64,000 bases of DNA from Bin5 sp034428395 (GCA_034428395.1 DAOUHX010000424.1:62001-126000); one strand, 5' to 3'; shown: positions 8,261-17,113, counted from the stretch's first letter. The notes: a model not told the origin generated them from the letters alone. Numbers and translations are program-made.

Positions 8261-9175
8261 TCAGGCCGCGACCGGCCGCGAAAGTTTCGCCAGCAGCTGT
8301 GCCTGCTCATCTTCGGTCAGGTCGACCAGCGGCGGACGTACGCGGCTCCACCCAGGCCGGCCCGTCTGGTCGGCCACGATAACCTTCAGCGCGGCAATCA
8401 TGTTGAGACCGGAATCAAGAATCGCGTTGCGAATCCAATTGGTGCGCGTCTGGCGCTCCTCGGCGTCGGGGGCCTGCCAGTTCTCATAGAGGTCGCGGAT
8501 GACATGGGGCAGCACGTTGGCCATGCCCGAGATACAGCCACCGCCGCCGCCCTGCATATTCTTCAGCAGGAGACCCTCCGAGCCGCAGAAAACGGCGAAT
8601 CCCGGGAATTGGCGTGCGACCGCGTGCAATCCGAGCAGCGTATCGACGTCACCCGAGCTGTCCTTCACACCGGCCGCGAGGCGCGGATAGGCCGCGGCCA
8701 GCCTTGCCAGCAGCGCAGGCGAGAGAGGCACCCCGCTGACCTGCGGGATGTGGTAGAAGTAGATTCGCAGCCGCTCGTCGTCGACGCCGTCAAGAATCGC
8801 TGCGAAGGACCGAAACAGACCCTCATCGGAAACATTGGGATAGTAGAACGGCGGCAGCGTCAGGACCCCGCGGCACCCGGCCTGCACTGCGTGGCGGGAC
8901 AACGCCACCGCCTCCGTGATGGCGGCCGCACCGGTCCCGATCACCAATCGATCAGCCGGGATGCCGGCTTCGATCACGGCGTCAACCGCAGCCATCCGCT
9001 CAGCCGCGCAAAAGGAGGTCGCCTCACTGTTGGTCCCGAAGAGGACCAGGCCGTGGCAGCCTCCTTCAAGCAGACGTTTGCAGAACTCGACATAAGCCGG
9101 TAGATCGATAGCGAGGTCGGCCTCTACAGGCGTCAGTGTCGGGGCGAAAACACCGCGCATAGATAAGTCGGCCAT
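8261..9175 (-). CDS. Dihydrodipicolinate synthase / N-acetylneuraminate lyase family aldolase
   Basis: A 304-residue class I aldolase of the DapA/NanA superfamily, which makes or breaks pyruvate-containing keto acids through a Schiff base. Key features are GTNSEAT at 47-53 (family GTTGE), the catalytic Tyr in YFYHIPQVSG at about 141 and the Schiff-base Lys in GVKDSSGD at 171. The start at 9173-9175 is supported by AAAGGAG upstream and by the family N-terminus MRGVFAPTLTPV. Together with the downstream mannonate-dehydratase-like enzyme it could act on 2-keto-3-deoxy sugar acids (KDG aldolase-like), which is an inference from context. It is the first gene of the minus-strand run. Confidence 0.88.
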   Translation of the reverse strand: MADLSMRGVFAPTLTPVEADLAIDLPAYVEFCKRLLEGGCHGLVLFGTNSEATSFCAAERMAAVDAVIEAGIPADRLVIGTGAAAITEAVALSRHAVQAGCRGVLTLPPFYYPNVSDEGLFRSFAAILDGVDDERLRIYFYHIPQVSGVPLSPALLARLAAAYPRLAAGVKDSSGDVDTLLGLHAVARQFPGFAVFCGSEGLLLKNMQGGGGGCISGMANVLPHVIRDLYENWQAPDAEERQTRTNWIRNAILDSGLNMIAALKVIVADQTGRPGWSRVRPPLVDLTEDEQAQLLAKLSRPVAA

Positions 9176-9237
9176 TCGATGGCTCCTTTGCTTCTGGCGC
9201 AGCCGTCTGCTGTCAAAGAGAGCGGGAATATAGCTAC

Positions 9238-9267
9238 ATGGTAAGGCGAGCAGGACGCCATTGTCAA
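9238..9267 (-). promoter_or_regulatory. Putative promoter of the aldolase/UxuA-like/nucleoside hydrolase operon
   Basis: On the minus strand a perfect TTGACA (9262-9267) is followed after 18 bases by TACCAT (9238-9243), four of six matches to the -10 consensus. It lies 63 bases upstream of the aldolase ATG, between that gene and the repeat block. Confidence 0.4.
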
Positions 9268-9370
9268 GTGAAGCCGACGTTCCCCAAGTCATTGCGTGCA
9301 ACCCGGAACTCCACTGCAAGCATCCAGACCCCTGGCAGCAACTAAGTCATTCGCGGCCCCCGCAGTTCCT

Positions 9371-9398
9371 GGCCACTGACAACTGCCAACTGGCTACT
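9371..9398. repeat. Period-7 tract (four heptamers) at the left end of the repeat block
   Basis: Four consecutive seven-base units, ggccact, gacaact, gccaact and ggctact, each matching the pattern GnCnACT. The same heptamer style ends the block at 10112-10188. Confidence 0.75.
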
Positions 9399-9414
9399 GC
9401 CGTTGTACGGTCGG

Positions 9415-9686
9415 GCCGTTCCGGCCCTCCCTTGTGCGGGGGGACACCCCCCCGCAACGCCCCCCTGTAGCTATGCCACCGTGCGTGCGCTTCTCCAGTT
9501 TGTGTGCCAGCGCCCGGGAGATGATGCCACCGTGCCTGCGCGTCTCCAGCCTGCGTGCCAGCGACCGGGAGATGCTGCCACCGTGCCTGCGCAATTCCAA
9601 CTTGGCGCCGACCCCCCGCGTACACGACGCCAGCATGCCCGCCCGGCTCCCGCAGTTCGAATCACGACTCACGACTCACGACCCAC
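9415..9686. repeat. Composite repeat unit 1 (272 bp)
   Basis: The unit begins ggccgttccggccctcccttg, shown by four near-identical starts in the window. A strong hairpin (TGC plus a run of G, loop ACA, run of C plus GCA) lies at about 9435-9456. Then come two full copies of a 51-bp direct repeat (9474-9524, 9525-9575) plus a partial third (from 9576), ending in four heptamers of the form CGActCA (9658-9685). It repeats at 9687 with few changes. Long open frames in several phases result from absence of stops in the repeat and show no protein family signal. Confidence 0.85.
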
Positions 9687-9972
9687 GGCCGTTCCGGCCC
9701 TCCCTTGTGCGGGGGGACACCCCCCGCAACGCCCCCCTGTAGCTATGCCACCGTGCGTGCGCGTCTCCAGCCTGTGTGCCAGCGACCAGGAGATGATTCC
9801 ACCGTGCCTGCGCGTCTCCAGCCTGCGTGCCAGCGACCGGGAGATGCTGCCACCGTGCCTGCGCAATTCCAACTTGCCGCCGACCCCCCGCGTACACGAC
9901 GTCTGCGTGCCCGCCCGGCGCCCACATTTCGACTCACGACCCACGACTCACGACCCACGACTCACGACTCAC
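9687..9972. repeat. Composite repeat unit 2 (286 bp)
   Basis: A direct copy of unit 1. The hairpin is here a perfect nine-base stem with an ACA loop at 9708-9728. The 51-bp repeats start at 9746, 9797 and 9848 (the third partial), and the unit ends with six heptamers (9930-9971) instead of four. The 14-base length difference from unit 1 equals exactly two heptamers. Confidence 0.85.
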
Positions 9973-10111
9973 GGCCGTTCCGGCCCTCCCTTGTGCAGGG
10001 GGACTCCCCCCGCAACGCCCCCTGTAGCTCTGCAACCGTGCGTGCGCGTCCCCACCTCGTCGCCAACCGAGCCCCGGTTCGACCCAGCTCCCACCTTCCC
10101 CACCGGTTCCT
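9973..10111. repeat. Partial composite repeat unit 3
   Basis: It starts with the same ggccgttccggccctccc motif and hairpin (slightly altered at 9994-10013) and keeps the first bases of the 51-bp repeat (gcaaccgtgcgtgcgcgtcc). It then diverges before the period-7 tract at 10112. Confidence 0.65.
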
Positions 10112-10188
10112 CGCCACTGGCAACCGGCAACTGGCAACTATCCACTATCCACTATCCACTATCCTCTGTCCTCTGTCCACTGGCCACT
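10112..10188. repeat. Period-7 tract of eleven consecutive heptamers
   Basis: Eleven uninterrupted seven-base units: cgccact, ggcaacc, ggcaact twice, atccact three times, atcctct, gtcctct, gtccact, ggccact. Units vary but the phase never slips. The style resembles the short tandemly repeated heptanucleotides (STRR) known from cyanobacteria; any homology is not implied. Confidence 0.85.
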
Positions 10189-11274
10189 GCAGTTCTGCGC
10201 ATCCGGTCCCGCCGTCCCCTGCAAGAGGCTCCGAAACGTGCTATACTGCAAGGTCGAGCCCGAACACAACCAGGCTCTGGACCCCAACGCGCTGCATGCA
10301 CACACCTGCCCGCCCACCATGCCCGGACCGCCATTCATGTCGACCTGCTCCGAACCGAACGTCCGTATCCTGCCCCAAGCGAACTTCGCTCCGGGCATTG
10401 CCGGTAACAACTCGAAATGCGCAGACCTGCCGTCCGCCGCGCCGCCCGCACACACTGTAGTGACGCACGCCATGCGGCACATGCCGGCGCCGCCGTCATC
10501 CGGTTCTGTATCCTGTCACGAAAAGCAGGCAGCTGTCGCTGTATTGCGCAATTCCTGCGCTCAAAACGACATCTTTTGCGCGTTCTCACGACAAAAACGA
10601 CAGGAACTGACCGCGGCCGCATCCTGCTACGAGAGTCCATGCCGATATCCTGTCACGAGAAGACCGAAAAATTTTTTAAAGTTAGGCCAAACAGGCCAAA
10701 ACAGGCAATTCGATACCCTTTCGATTCCCTGTCGATTCCCGATTTCCGAAAAATTCGCAGCCACTTTACGTCACAATACGACGCTCTTGGGCCTATTCCG
10801 GAAAGAATCGGCCGTATTCTTGCCCCTATGTGCGGCTTCACCGACAAGGAAACTGACGCCACTACTGACTTCGACCCTGATTTCAGCGCGCGCAGGCCAG
10901 GTGGCCCGCGACGAAGTCCTCAAATCGTCCAAAAGGCCGGAAGCCGCCATCCCGCCGTTCCCGCTGCTACAACACTGCCCCAAGAAAAGGAAAGCGGGGC
11001 AGACAACGAATACGAAACCTGAGCACGGATGGAGTTGGGAACCATTCGCAAGCAGGATTAATTTTGGTACTTTTCAGTCAACCGATTTTGGTATAGAATT
11101 GCCAACCATGCCCCGCTCGGCAACCGTATGGCGCACCCGTCGTCTCAAGGTAAGTCTTCACGAGCGCGGCGCTGCCAAGCCGCAATCTTGAATTGCGCAA
11201 CTGTTCAAATAGGCCATCCTCCCGCCTTGCAGGCAGCAATCCAGAAATCTTCACAAGGATTGGCAGGTATCAGC
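10189..11274. other. Intergenic stretch with no supported gene
   Basis: About 1.1 kb between the repeats and the ATP-grasp gene. Open frames exist but carry no recognisable domain, and they run through low-complexity sequence. A short A/T-rich patch lies near 10660-10690, followed by tandem AGGCCAAAAC-like decamers. Nothing further is recognised. Confidence 0.5.
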
Positions 11275-12759
11275 GTGGCAACGCAAAAGGAAACGGAAAT
11301 ACCCCCCGGTCTGGCTCTGTTCAGTAACTATGCCCTGGACACCGACTACTTCGACGAGATGTTCCAGATGGATGGTAGGCCGCGCGATTCCTACCGAAAA
11401 CTACTGCAAAGTATCCTTGAGCTGCAGGCGAACGAGCTGACGCAGCGTCAGCAGGCGGCCGACCTGACCTTCTTGAACCGGGGCATTACCTTCACGGTCT
11501 ACGGCGAAGAATCGACCATCGAGCGGATCTTCCCCTATGACATTCTGCCCCGTATCGTCAGCGCGCAGGAGTGGGACACGATAGAGCGCGGCCTCATTCA
11601 GCGGATACACGCGATCAATCTTTACCTGCGCGATGTCTACCATGAGGGCCGCATTTTGCAGGAGGGGGTCATCCCGTTCGATCTGGTGTACAGTTGCCAG
11701 AACTACCAGCGGGAAATGCGCGGGCTCCATGTCGCCAACGACGTCTACACCACAATCGTCGGCACCGACCTTGTCCGCCTTCCCAGCGGAGAATTCGCCG
11801 TGCTGGAGGATAACCTGCGCGTTCCCAGCGGCGTCTCCTATATGCTCGCCAACCGCGAGGTGATGACCCAGGTCTTCCCGGGCATGTTCGGCGGCTACGG
11901 AATCCGATCGATCGCCCACTACGGGCAGGCGCTTCTGGAGCGGCTCCAGGCGCTGACGCCCAAAGGGCGCGACGCCACCGTCGTGCTGCTGACGCCCGGC
12001 ATCTTTAACTCCGCCTACTTCGAACACACATTCCTGGCGCGCGTGATGGGGATCGAGCTGGTCGAAGGCGCCGACCTGCTGATACGCGACGGCTTCGTCT
12101 ACATGCGCACGACCGGCGGTCTCCAACGCGTTGACGTCATCTACCGCCGCGTCGACGATGAGTACATCGACCCGCTGCACTTCCGTACCGACTCGGTCCT
12201 CGGCATTCCTGGCCTCTTCAACGCCTATCGCGCCGGCAACGTAACGCTTGCCAACGCCATGGGCACCGGAATCGCCGACGACAAGGCGGTCTACGCATTC
12301 GTACCCGAGATGATCCGATACTACCTGGGCGAGGACCCAATTCTGCAGAATGTCGAGACCTATCTGTGTTCGCGCGAGGACGAACGGGCGCACGTTCTCG
12401 AAAACCTGGACAAGCTGGTGGTAAAGGCGGTCGGCGAGTCTGGCGGTTATGGCATGCTGATCGGGCCCTTCAGCACCAAGGACGAAAGGGAGAAGTTCCA
12501 CCGGCAGATCCAGGCCGACCCCCGCAACTACATCGCACAGCCAACACTCCGCCTTTCACGCGCGCCCTGCTATATCGACGGCAACGTCGTCTCCCGCCAC
12601 GTCGACCTGCGGCCGTTCATTCTGTACGGCGGCTCCCCCGACGATACGGTCATCGTCCCCGGGGGCCTCACGCGCGTCGCGCTACCCGAAGGGTCGCTTG
12701 TTGTCAACTCCTCCCAGGGCGGCGGCAGCAAGGACACCTGGGTGCTGGAGAACAACTGA
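11275..12759 (+). CDS. Circularly permuted ATP-grasp protein (DUF404/DUF407 type)
   Basis: About 494 residues from the GTG at 11275. An in-frame ATG at 11128 would add 49 residues without family similarity. Features of the circularly permuted type 2 ATP-grasp group are the N-terminal YFDEMFQMDGRPRDSYRKLL, then FLNRGITFTVYGEESTIERIFPYD. VGTDLVRLPSGEFAVLEDNLRVPSGVSY, KAVGESGGYGMLIGP and DLRPFILYGG follow. ATP-grasp enzymes ligate a carboxylate to an amine via an acyl phosphate. Members of this group usually occur with alpha-E and transglutaminase-like genes, as they do here in the same order, and are thought to make or modify a peptide-like product of unknown structure. Confidence 0.9.
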   Translation: MATQKETEIPPGLALFSNYALDTDYFDEMFQMDGRPRDSYRKLLQSILELQANELTQRQQAADLTFLNRGITFTVYGEESTIERIFPYDILPRIVSAQEWDTIERGLIQRIHAINLYLRDVYHEGRILQEGVIPFDLVYSCQNYQREMRGLHVANDVYTTIVGTDLVRLPSGEFAVLEDNLRVPSGVSYMLANREVMTQVFPGMFGGYGIRSIAHYGQALLERLQALTPKGRDATVVLLTPGIFNSAYFEHTFLARVMGIELVEGADLLIRDGFVYMRTTGGLQRVDVIYRRVDDEYIDPLHFRTDSVLGIPGLFNAYRAGNVTLANAMGTGIADDKAVYAFVPEMIRYYLGEDPILQNVETYLCSREDERAHVLENLDKLVVKAVGESGGYGMLIGPFSTKDEREKFHRQIQADPRNYIAQPTLRLSRAPCYIDGNVVSRHVDLRPFILYGGSPDDTVIVPGGLTRVALPEGSLVVNSSQGGGSKDTWVLENN

Positions 12760-12784
12760 GTGATAGGAGCGAGAAACTTAGCTC

Positions 12785-13768
12785 ATGCTTTCACGATCTG
12801 CTGACAGTCTGTACTGGCTCGGACGCTACATGGAGCGGGCCGAACACACGGTCCGTCTCTTGAGAGTCCGGCTCAACTTTATGGTGGGGCAGGCGCGGCC
12901 GCGACAGGCCGGGAACGATAAGGGCTGGCAGCAGTTCTTCACTGCCTTGCGCCAGCCCGCGCCGTTGACCGAGAGAGGGTATGTGGACGGCGAAGCCGCC
13001 CTGAAGATGGCCCATGATCTCACCTTCAATGGCGACAATCCGCATTCCATCTCCGGTTGCATCAGCTTGGCCCGCCAGAACGCCCGCTTCGTGCGCTCCC
13101 AACTGAGCAGCCAGGTATGGGAGCACATGAACCGGCTCTATTTGCGGCTGCACTCGTGGCAAGGGCACCACAACTGGCACGACGAGCGCGACAACTTCTT
13201 TCGCGAGCTCGAAAGCAGCGTCTCTCTCTTCCAAGGTCTCGCCGTCTCTTCGCTCCTGCACGATGAGGGCTGGCACTTCATCCAGGTCGGCTCGCACCTG
13301 GAGCGCGTCCAGGCTGTCTGCAGCCTCATGGACGCCCACTTTAGATACTTCGGCGTCGACGGTGGGAAGAAATTGGCGACGGAGGATCCGCTCAGCGGGA
13401 TCGGCGTCCTGCGGGCATGCAACTCCTTTGAGCCGTACTGCCGCGTCTACGACCCGCGCCCTGAAATCAGCCAAGTGACTTCATTCCTGCTTCTGAGCCC
13501 CGACCTGCCCAATTCGGTTAGATTCAACGTGACGCAGATCTCGCAGCAGCTTGAACAGTTGGCCGCAGCCACAGAGACGCGCCTTGCCGCCGACCTCAAC
13601 CGGATGGCGGGCAAGCTGCAGGCCCATCTGCAATACAGCCAGCTCGAAGATGTGATCGAAGTGGGGCCGGCTGCCTTTCTGGGAGAGGTCTTGAGCGCGT
13701 GCGACCAGATCCACGAAGCGCTCTACGATACATACATCAACTATCCGGCCGAAGAGGCGTTTGCCTGA
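12785..13768 (+). CDS. Alpha-E domain protein (DUF403)
   Basis: A 327-residue helical protein with the family N-terminus MLSRSADSLYWLGRYMERAEHTVRLLRV. The ENARFVRSQLSSQVWEHMN-like stretch (here RQNARFVRS) and the C-terminal LGEVLSACDQIHEALYDTYINY are also typical. No catalytic site is known for the family. It sits 25 bases after the ATP-grasp gene and 24 before the transglutaminase, so the three form an operon. In related genomes this trio is conserved, implying the three act together, the alpha-E protein perhaps as a scaffold. Confidence 0.9.
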   Translation: MLSRSADSLYWLGRYMERAEHTVRLLRVRLNFMVGQARPRQAGNDKGWQQFFTALRQPAPLTERGYVDGEAALKMAHDLTFNGDNPHSISGCISLARQNARFVRSQLSSQVWEHMNRLYLRLHSWQGHHNWHDERDNFFRELESSVSLFQGLAVSSLLHDEGWHFIQVGSHLERVQAVCSLMDAHFRYFGVDGGKKLATEDPLSGIGVLRACNSFEPYCRVYDPRPEISQVTSFLLLSPDLPNSVRFNVTQISQQLEQLAAATETRLAADLNRMAGKLQAHLQYSQLEDVIEVGPAAFLGEVLSACDQIHEALYDTYINYPAEEAFA

Positions 13769-13792
13769 CAGCCCCCAAGAACTCCTGGAGCG

Positions 13793-14773
13793 ATGAACTA
13801 CTACACGATTCACCACCACACGCGCTACCGCTATGAAGCTGCGGTCAGCGAGAGCACGATGGAAGTGCGGATGCAGCCCCGCACCGACCGGCAGCAGCGC
13901 TGCCTCAACTTTCAGCTGGCCATCAACCCGCATGCCCAGGTTCTGACCACCGACGACTGCGTGCAAAATGTGATCCACTATTTCGACATTCCTAGGAGCC
14001 ACGCCGAACTGGTCCTGCGCGCGCAAAGCCTTGTTATGGTACAGGAAGGTCCCGCCCTGCCTGACGCATTGGCTGGGTCGGAATGGGATGCCCTGGAGGA
14101 GACAGCGGCCGCAGGGCGGATGTGGGACTGGCTGGCGCCGAGCCACTACGCACGCCCGACGTCCCTCCTCACCGCATTTTCAGAGGAGATCGGCTTCAGC
14201 CGCCAACAGGACCCACTGACCGCCATCCTGCACCTGAATGAAAGCGTTCACGACGCCTTCGAGTATATGCCGAAGAGCACCGCGGTCGATTCCCCGATCG
14301 ACACGGCGTTGGAGAACCGCCGCGGCGTCTGCCAAGACTTTACACACGTGATGACTGCGGTGCTGCGCCAGCAGGGCATACCGGCCCGCTACATCAGCGG
14401 ATACGTGTTTCAGGACCCGGAGAAAAAGAAGGAGCAGGACCTGTCGAGCGCCTCGCATGCCTGGGTTGAGGCCTTTCTGCCTGCCGTCGGTTGGATTGGG
14501 CTGGACCCCACCAACAATTCGCTTGTCGAAGACAAGCATGTCCGCATCGCCATTGGACGCGATTACGCCGACGTCCCACCGACCAGGGGCGTCTACAAGG
14601 GGAATGTCAAGAGCGAACTGACCGTCGGCGTCCACATCTCCGAGACCGAAGACGAGGAAATCCCGACCGACCTGCTCGATAACGGACACTGGACGCCGAG
14701 GGAGCAAGTAGAGCAACTGGTCGCCGAGGAGAAGCAGCGCGCCGACCAGCAACAACAGCAACAACAGCAGTAA
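13793..14773 (+). CDS. Transglutaminase-like protein with bacterial N-terminal region
   Basis: A 326-residue protein. Residues 1-80 form the bacterial transglutaminase-like N-terminal region (YYTIHHHTRYRYEAAVSES). The papain-like catalytic core has Cys180 in RRGVCQDFTHV, His222 in SASHAWVEAFLP and Asp238 in GWIGLDPTNN, a complete triad. Such enzymes may act as proteases, amidases or peptide cross-linkers. The C-terminus ends in a charged helix and eight glutamines encoded by CAG/CAA repeats, which could vary in length. It is the last gene of the ATP-grasp/alpha-E operon; no signal peptide is visible, so it is probably cytosolic. Confidence 0.9.
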   Translation: MNYYTIHHHTRYRYEAAVSESTMEVRMQPRTDRQQRCLNFQLAINPHAQVLTTDDCVQNVIHYFDIPRSHAELVLRAQSLVMVQEGPALPDALAGSEWDALEETAAAGRMWDWLAPSHYARPTSLLTAFSEEIGFSRQQDPLTAILHLNESVHDAFEYMPKSTAVDSPIDTALENRRGVCQDFTHVMTAVLRQQGIPARYISGYVFQDPEKKKEQDLSSASHAWVEAFLPAVGWIGLDPTNNSLVEDKHVRIAIGRDYADVPPTRGVYKGNVKSELTVGVHISETEDEEIPTDLLDNGHWTPREQVEQLVAEEKQRADQQQQQQQQ

Positions 14774-14828
14774 AATGGCCGGCCCCGAGTTCAGACCGGC
14801 GGGCTGACACCTTTCGCAAATGCCTCGG

Positions 14829-15149
14829 CTACTGCATTACCGACTTGGCAGTAGGCACGAGGCGCATCACCTTAATCGTCTCGCGATTGATAAGTTCGGG
14901 AATGCGGGGCGCGATCTGGTCCAGCCACTCGTTCGACTCGTAGACAGCCCCGTACAGCGCCTCCCGTTCGGCCTCGTCAGCGAAACGGCGCATCCACACG
15001 TAGCGGTCTTCATCCTGCTCGTCGATGAACGAGCCGGCAATGACCATCCCTTTTGAAACCTGGAACGGAATGATAACGCTTTCCATGTAGGTCACCCATT
15101 CGGCGCGCTTGCCGGGCCGACACTCGTAGATTCGATATTCGTACAGCAT
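14829..15149 (-). CDS. NIPSNAP family protein
   Basis: A 106-residue ferredoxin-like dimeric alpha/beta-barrel protein starting MLYEYRIYECRPGKRAEW, the usual NIPSNAP beginning. A central SFIDEQDEDRYVWMRRFAD strand-helix follows. The function of bacterial members is unknown; they are often found beside catabolic genes. The ATG at 15147-15149 has AGGAG eight bases upstream; the GTG at 15158 is too close to that ribosome site. It follows the GH4 gene by 35 bases on the same strand. Confidence 0.85.
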   Translation of the reverse strand: MLYEYRIYECRPGKRAEWVTYMESVIIPFQVSKGMVIAGSFIDEQDEDRYVWMRRFADEAEREALYGAVYESNEWLDQIAPRIPELINRETIKVMRLVPTAKSVMQ

Positions 15150-15184
15150 ACGACGCACTCCTGTCTCTCGGCTGATGAATTTGT

Positions 15185-16585
15185 TCAGTCGGCCATGGCC
15201 GGCTCCGCCTGCGCCTCGGACAGCAGACGCATGGGACGGTCGCCCTCGACTTCGTAGGTGGAAAAAGTCGGCAGGTGCTCGATGTTGGCCTCAAACATCC
15301 GGTTGACCATGTCGCGTATCTCGGCCATCGTCAGCACCGCCGTGGTCAGCGGATCGTGCAGGATCGCCTGGAAGATCTTGCGCGGGTCCCCCTCGAGAAT
15401 GCCATCGACAGCCATCTCCTCTATCTGTGCGCTCAACCCGGTCAACATGGCCACCGAGGGCGGGAGCGGGCCAACGCGGACGCTCTCCAACCCGTTCCTG
15501 CTTGCCCAAACGGGGATCTCGACGCAGGCCCCGATCGGCAGATTGTCCACGAGGGGCGTCTCGCCGCTGCCATTGGGCACGTTGCCATTGAATTGGAACG
15601 GCTCGCCACCCTCAAGCGCATTGATGATGTAGGCAGCGTACTCGTAACCGCGCGTCAGGTCGAGCGGCGCCGGGTTGTCCAGCCATTCGATGATCTGCTC
15701 GCGCCAAGTCTCCTCGCGCCCCGAATAGTGCTTTAGAACATAGGCGTATTCGCCAGGATTCCAGCCCGTGCCGTGCGTGCAGTACTTCTCGATCAGGTCC
15801 GGCCGTTTGCGGAACCAGGGATTGTACTCCGAGTGATGGCCGCTCGACTCCGTCGGATAGTAGTCGAGGTGCAGGTACATCTCGTTGCGGACCTGTTCCT
15901 CGTTGTAGACCTCGGGCCTCTCGGTAATGGCCTCGCGGATGAGCGGGTAGGCGTCCTCGCCATTCCAGTTGAACTCGGTGTACCAGGCCATATGGTTGAT
16001 ACCGGCGCAGGTGAACGTGATCTCATCGGCCGGCGCGCCGATCCAGCGGGCAAGCATATTGGCGGTGCCCTGCACGCTATGGCACAGGCCCGTCGCGACG
16101 ATGTCGGTCTGCGACTGTATAGCGCGGCAGTTGATCACCATCGGATTCGTGTAGTTGAGCATTACCGCGCCGGGGCAGAGCCGCTCCATGTCACGCGCGA
16201 TGTCCAGCATGACGGGCGCTGTGCGCATGGCGCGGAAAATACCGGAAGGGCCGCGCGTATCGCCGATATTGGTGTCGATGCCGTACTGTTTGGGAATCTC
16301 GATGTCGCTGCGCCACACGTCGGTCCGGCCGACCAGAATGGTGACGATCACGTAGTCGGCGCCGTCCAGCGCCTCCTCGCGACTGAGCGTCGTCTCGACG
16401 CCCGCGGGATAGCCGCCCTCCCGTATGATGCGCCTCACCGCCCGCTCGATGTATTCGAGCTTGGCAGGGTCGATGTCCATCAGGCAGATTGTGGCGTCCT
16501 CAAGTCGAGGGAAGGTCAGGACGTCCTTGACCAGCTTGCGCGTAAAGCCGAAGCTTCCGGCTCCTATGAAAGTTATCTTTGTCAT
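15185..16585 (-). CDS. GH4 family glycosidase (alpha-galactosidase/glucosidase type)
   Basis: A 466-residue NAD+- and Mn2+-dependent glycosidase of family GH4, which cleaves by oxidation at C3 and elimination. The N-terminal Rossmann loop is TFIGAGSFGFTRKLVKDVL. NIGDTRGPSGIFRAMRTAPV, NYTNPMVINCRAI, the metal-binding GLCHSVQGT block and CAGINHMAWYTEF follow, all typical of the MelA-like branch. Length fits the family. Substrate (alpha-galactoside, alpha-glucoside or glucuronide) cannot be fixed by eye. The NIPSNAP gene is likely cotranscribed. Confidence 0.9.
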   Translation of the reverse strand: MTKITFIGAGSFGFTRKLVKDVLTFPRLEDATICLMDIDPAKLEYIERAVRRIIREGGYPAGVETTLSREEALDGADYVIVTILVGRTDVWRSDIEIPKQYGIDTNIGDTRGPSGIFRAMRTAPVMLDIARDMERLCPGAVMLNYTNPMVINCRAIQSQTDIVATGLCHSVQGTANMLARWIGAPADEITFTCAGINHMAWYTEFNWNGEDAYPLIREAITERPEVYNEEQVRNEMYLHLDYYPTESSGHHSEYNPWFRKRPDLIEKYCTHGTGWNPGEYAYVLKHYSGREETWREQIIEWLDNPAPLDLTRGYEYAAYIINALEGGEPFQFNGNVPNGSGETPLVDNLPIGACVEIPVWASRNGLESVRVGPLPPSVAMLTGLSAQIEEMAVDGILEGDPRKIFQAILHDPLTTAVLTMAEIRDMVNRMFEANIEHLPTFSTYEVEGDRPMRLLSEAQAEPAMAD

Positions 16586-16753
16586 CTGTTTACCCCGATT
16601 GCCAGTTTGTGTGTTCCTCTTTTCGGCCGCGCTGCCGCCGGCAAAAGAGGTGACGGGGCGTCCACGCCGATGGCGTAACGCTCCTACATTGAGCTGCCTC
16701 GCGTAAGAATTCTAGCACCGCAGCGATGTCTCCCCAATGCGACACGCGGCCGT

Positions 16754-17113
16754 TCAACCCAGGAGACGGCCAAAGAAAGGTACCGGGGCGCGCCGTGCGC
16801 GTAAGACGTTGACGATCCCCGCGACCCAGGCTACCACCACCGCAATGTAGACCGCGACGACAAGGGCAAAGACGTAGGCCGCGATGACGCCGCCAAACGG
16901 TATGAAGGAAACAAGGGCCGAAAAGAGAAACCAGGCGACCGGCGCCAGGACCAGCGCCAGCACGAGCGTCAGCCCCTGCAGTGCGTGGTAACGTCCGAAG
17001 CCGTCCTCCCTGCGGAGCAGGAGAATGTAGGCCGAGCCCAGGACAGGAGTGAGATAGGCGAGCAGGGCAACGTCGATATTGATCCTCCCCGGGCTGCCCG
17101 CGCTCTCACTCAT
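16754..17113 (-). CDS. DUF4870-like small membrane protein
   Basis: A 119-residue integral membrane protein. After a short polar N-terminus come an amphipathic segment LLAYLTPVLGSAYILLL and two or three transmembrane helices (LVLALVLAPVAWFLFSALV, VIAAYVFALVVAVYIAVVVAWV). Size and layout resemble DUF4870/Tic20-like proteins of unknown role. The ATG at 17111-17113 overlaps the stop of the upstream ABC ATPase by three bases, so it is probably translated from the peptide-importer transcript. Confidence 0.7.
   Translation of the reverse strand: MSESAGSPGRINIDVALLAYLTPVLGSAYILLLRREDGFGRYHALQGLTLVLALVLAPVAWFLFSALVSFIPFGGVIAAYVFALVVAVYIAVVVAWVAGIVNVLRARRAPVPFFGRLLG

Noticed and set aside
6331..8382. 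683-codon plus-strand frame
   Set aside because: It is antisense to the nucleoside hydrolase and mannonate-dehydratase-like genes, which have clear domains, ribosome sites and tight spacing.
9474..9900. Possible CRISPR array from regularly spaced 51-bp repeats
   Set aside because: The repeats abut with no unique spacers and no cas genes are nearby.
9394..10460. Several long open frames on both strands in the repeat block
   Set aside because: They arise because the repeats lack stop codons in many frames; translations are Pro/Arg/Cys-rich, repeat with the DNA and match no family.
10238..11191. 317-codon plus-strand frame before the ATP-grasp gene
   Set aside because: No domain, mixed composition and no ribosome site; it probably is chance openness in GC-rich sequence.
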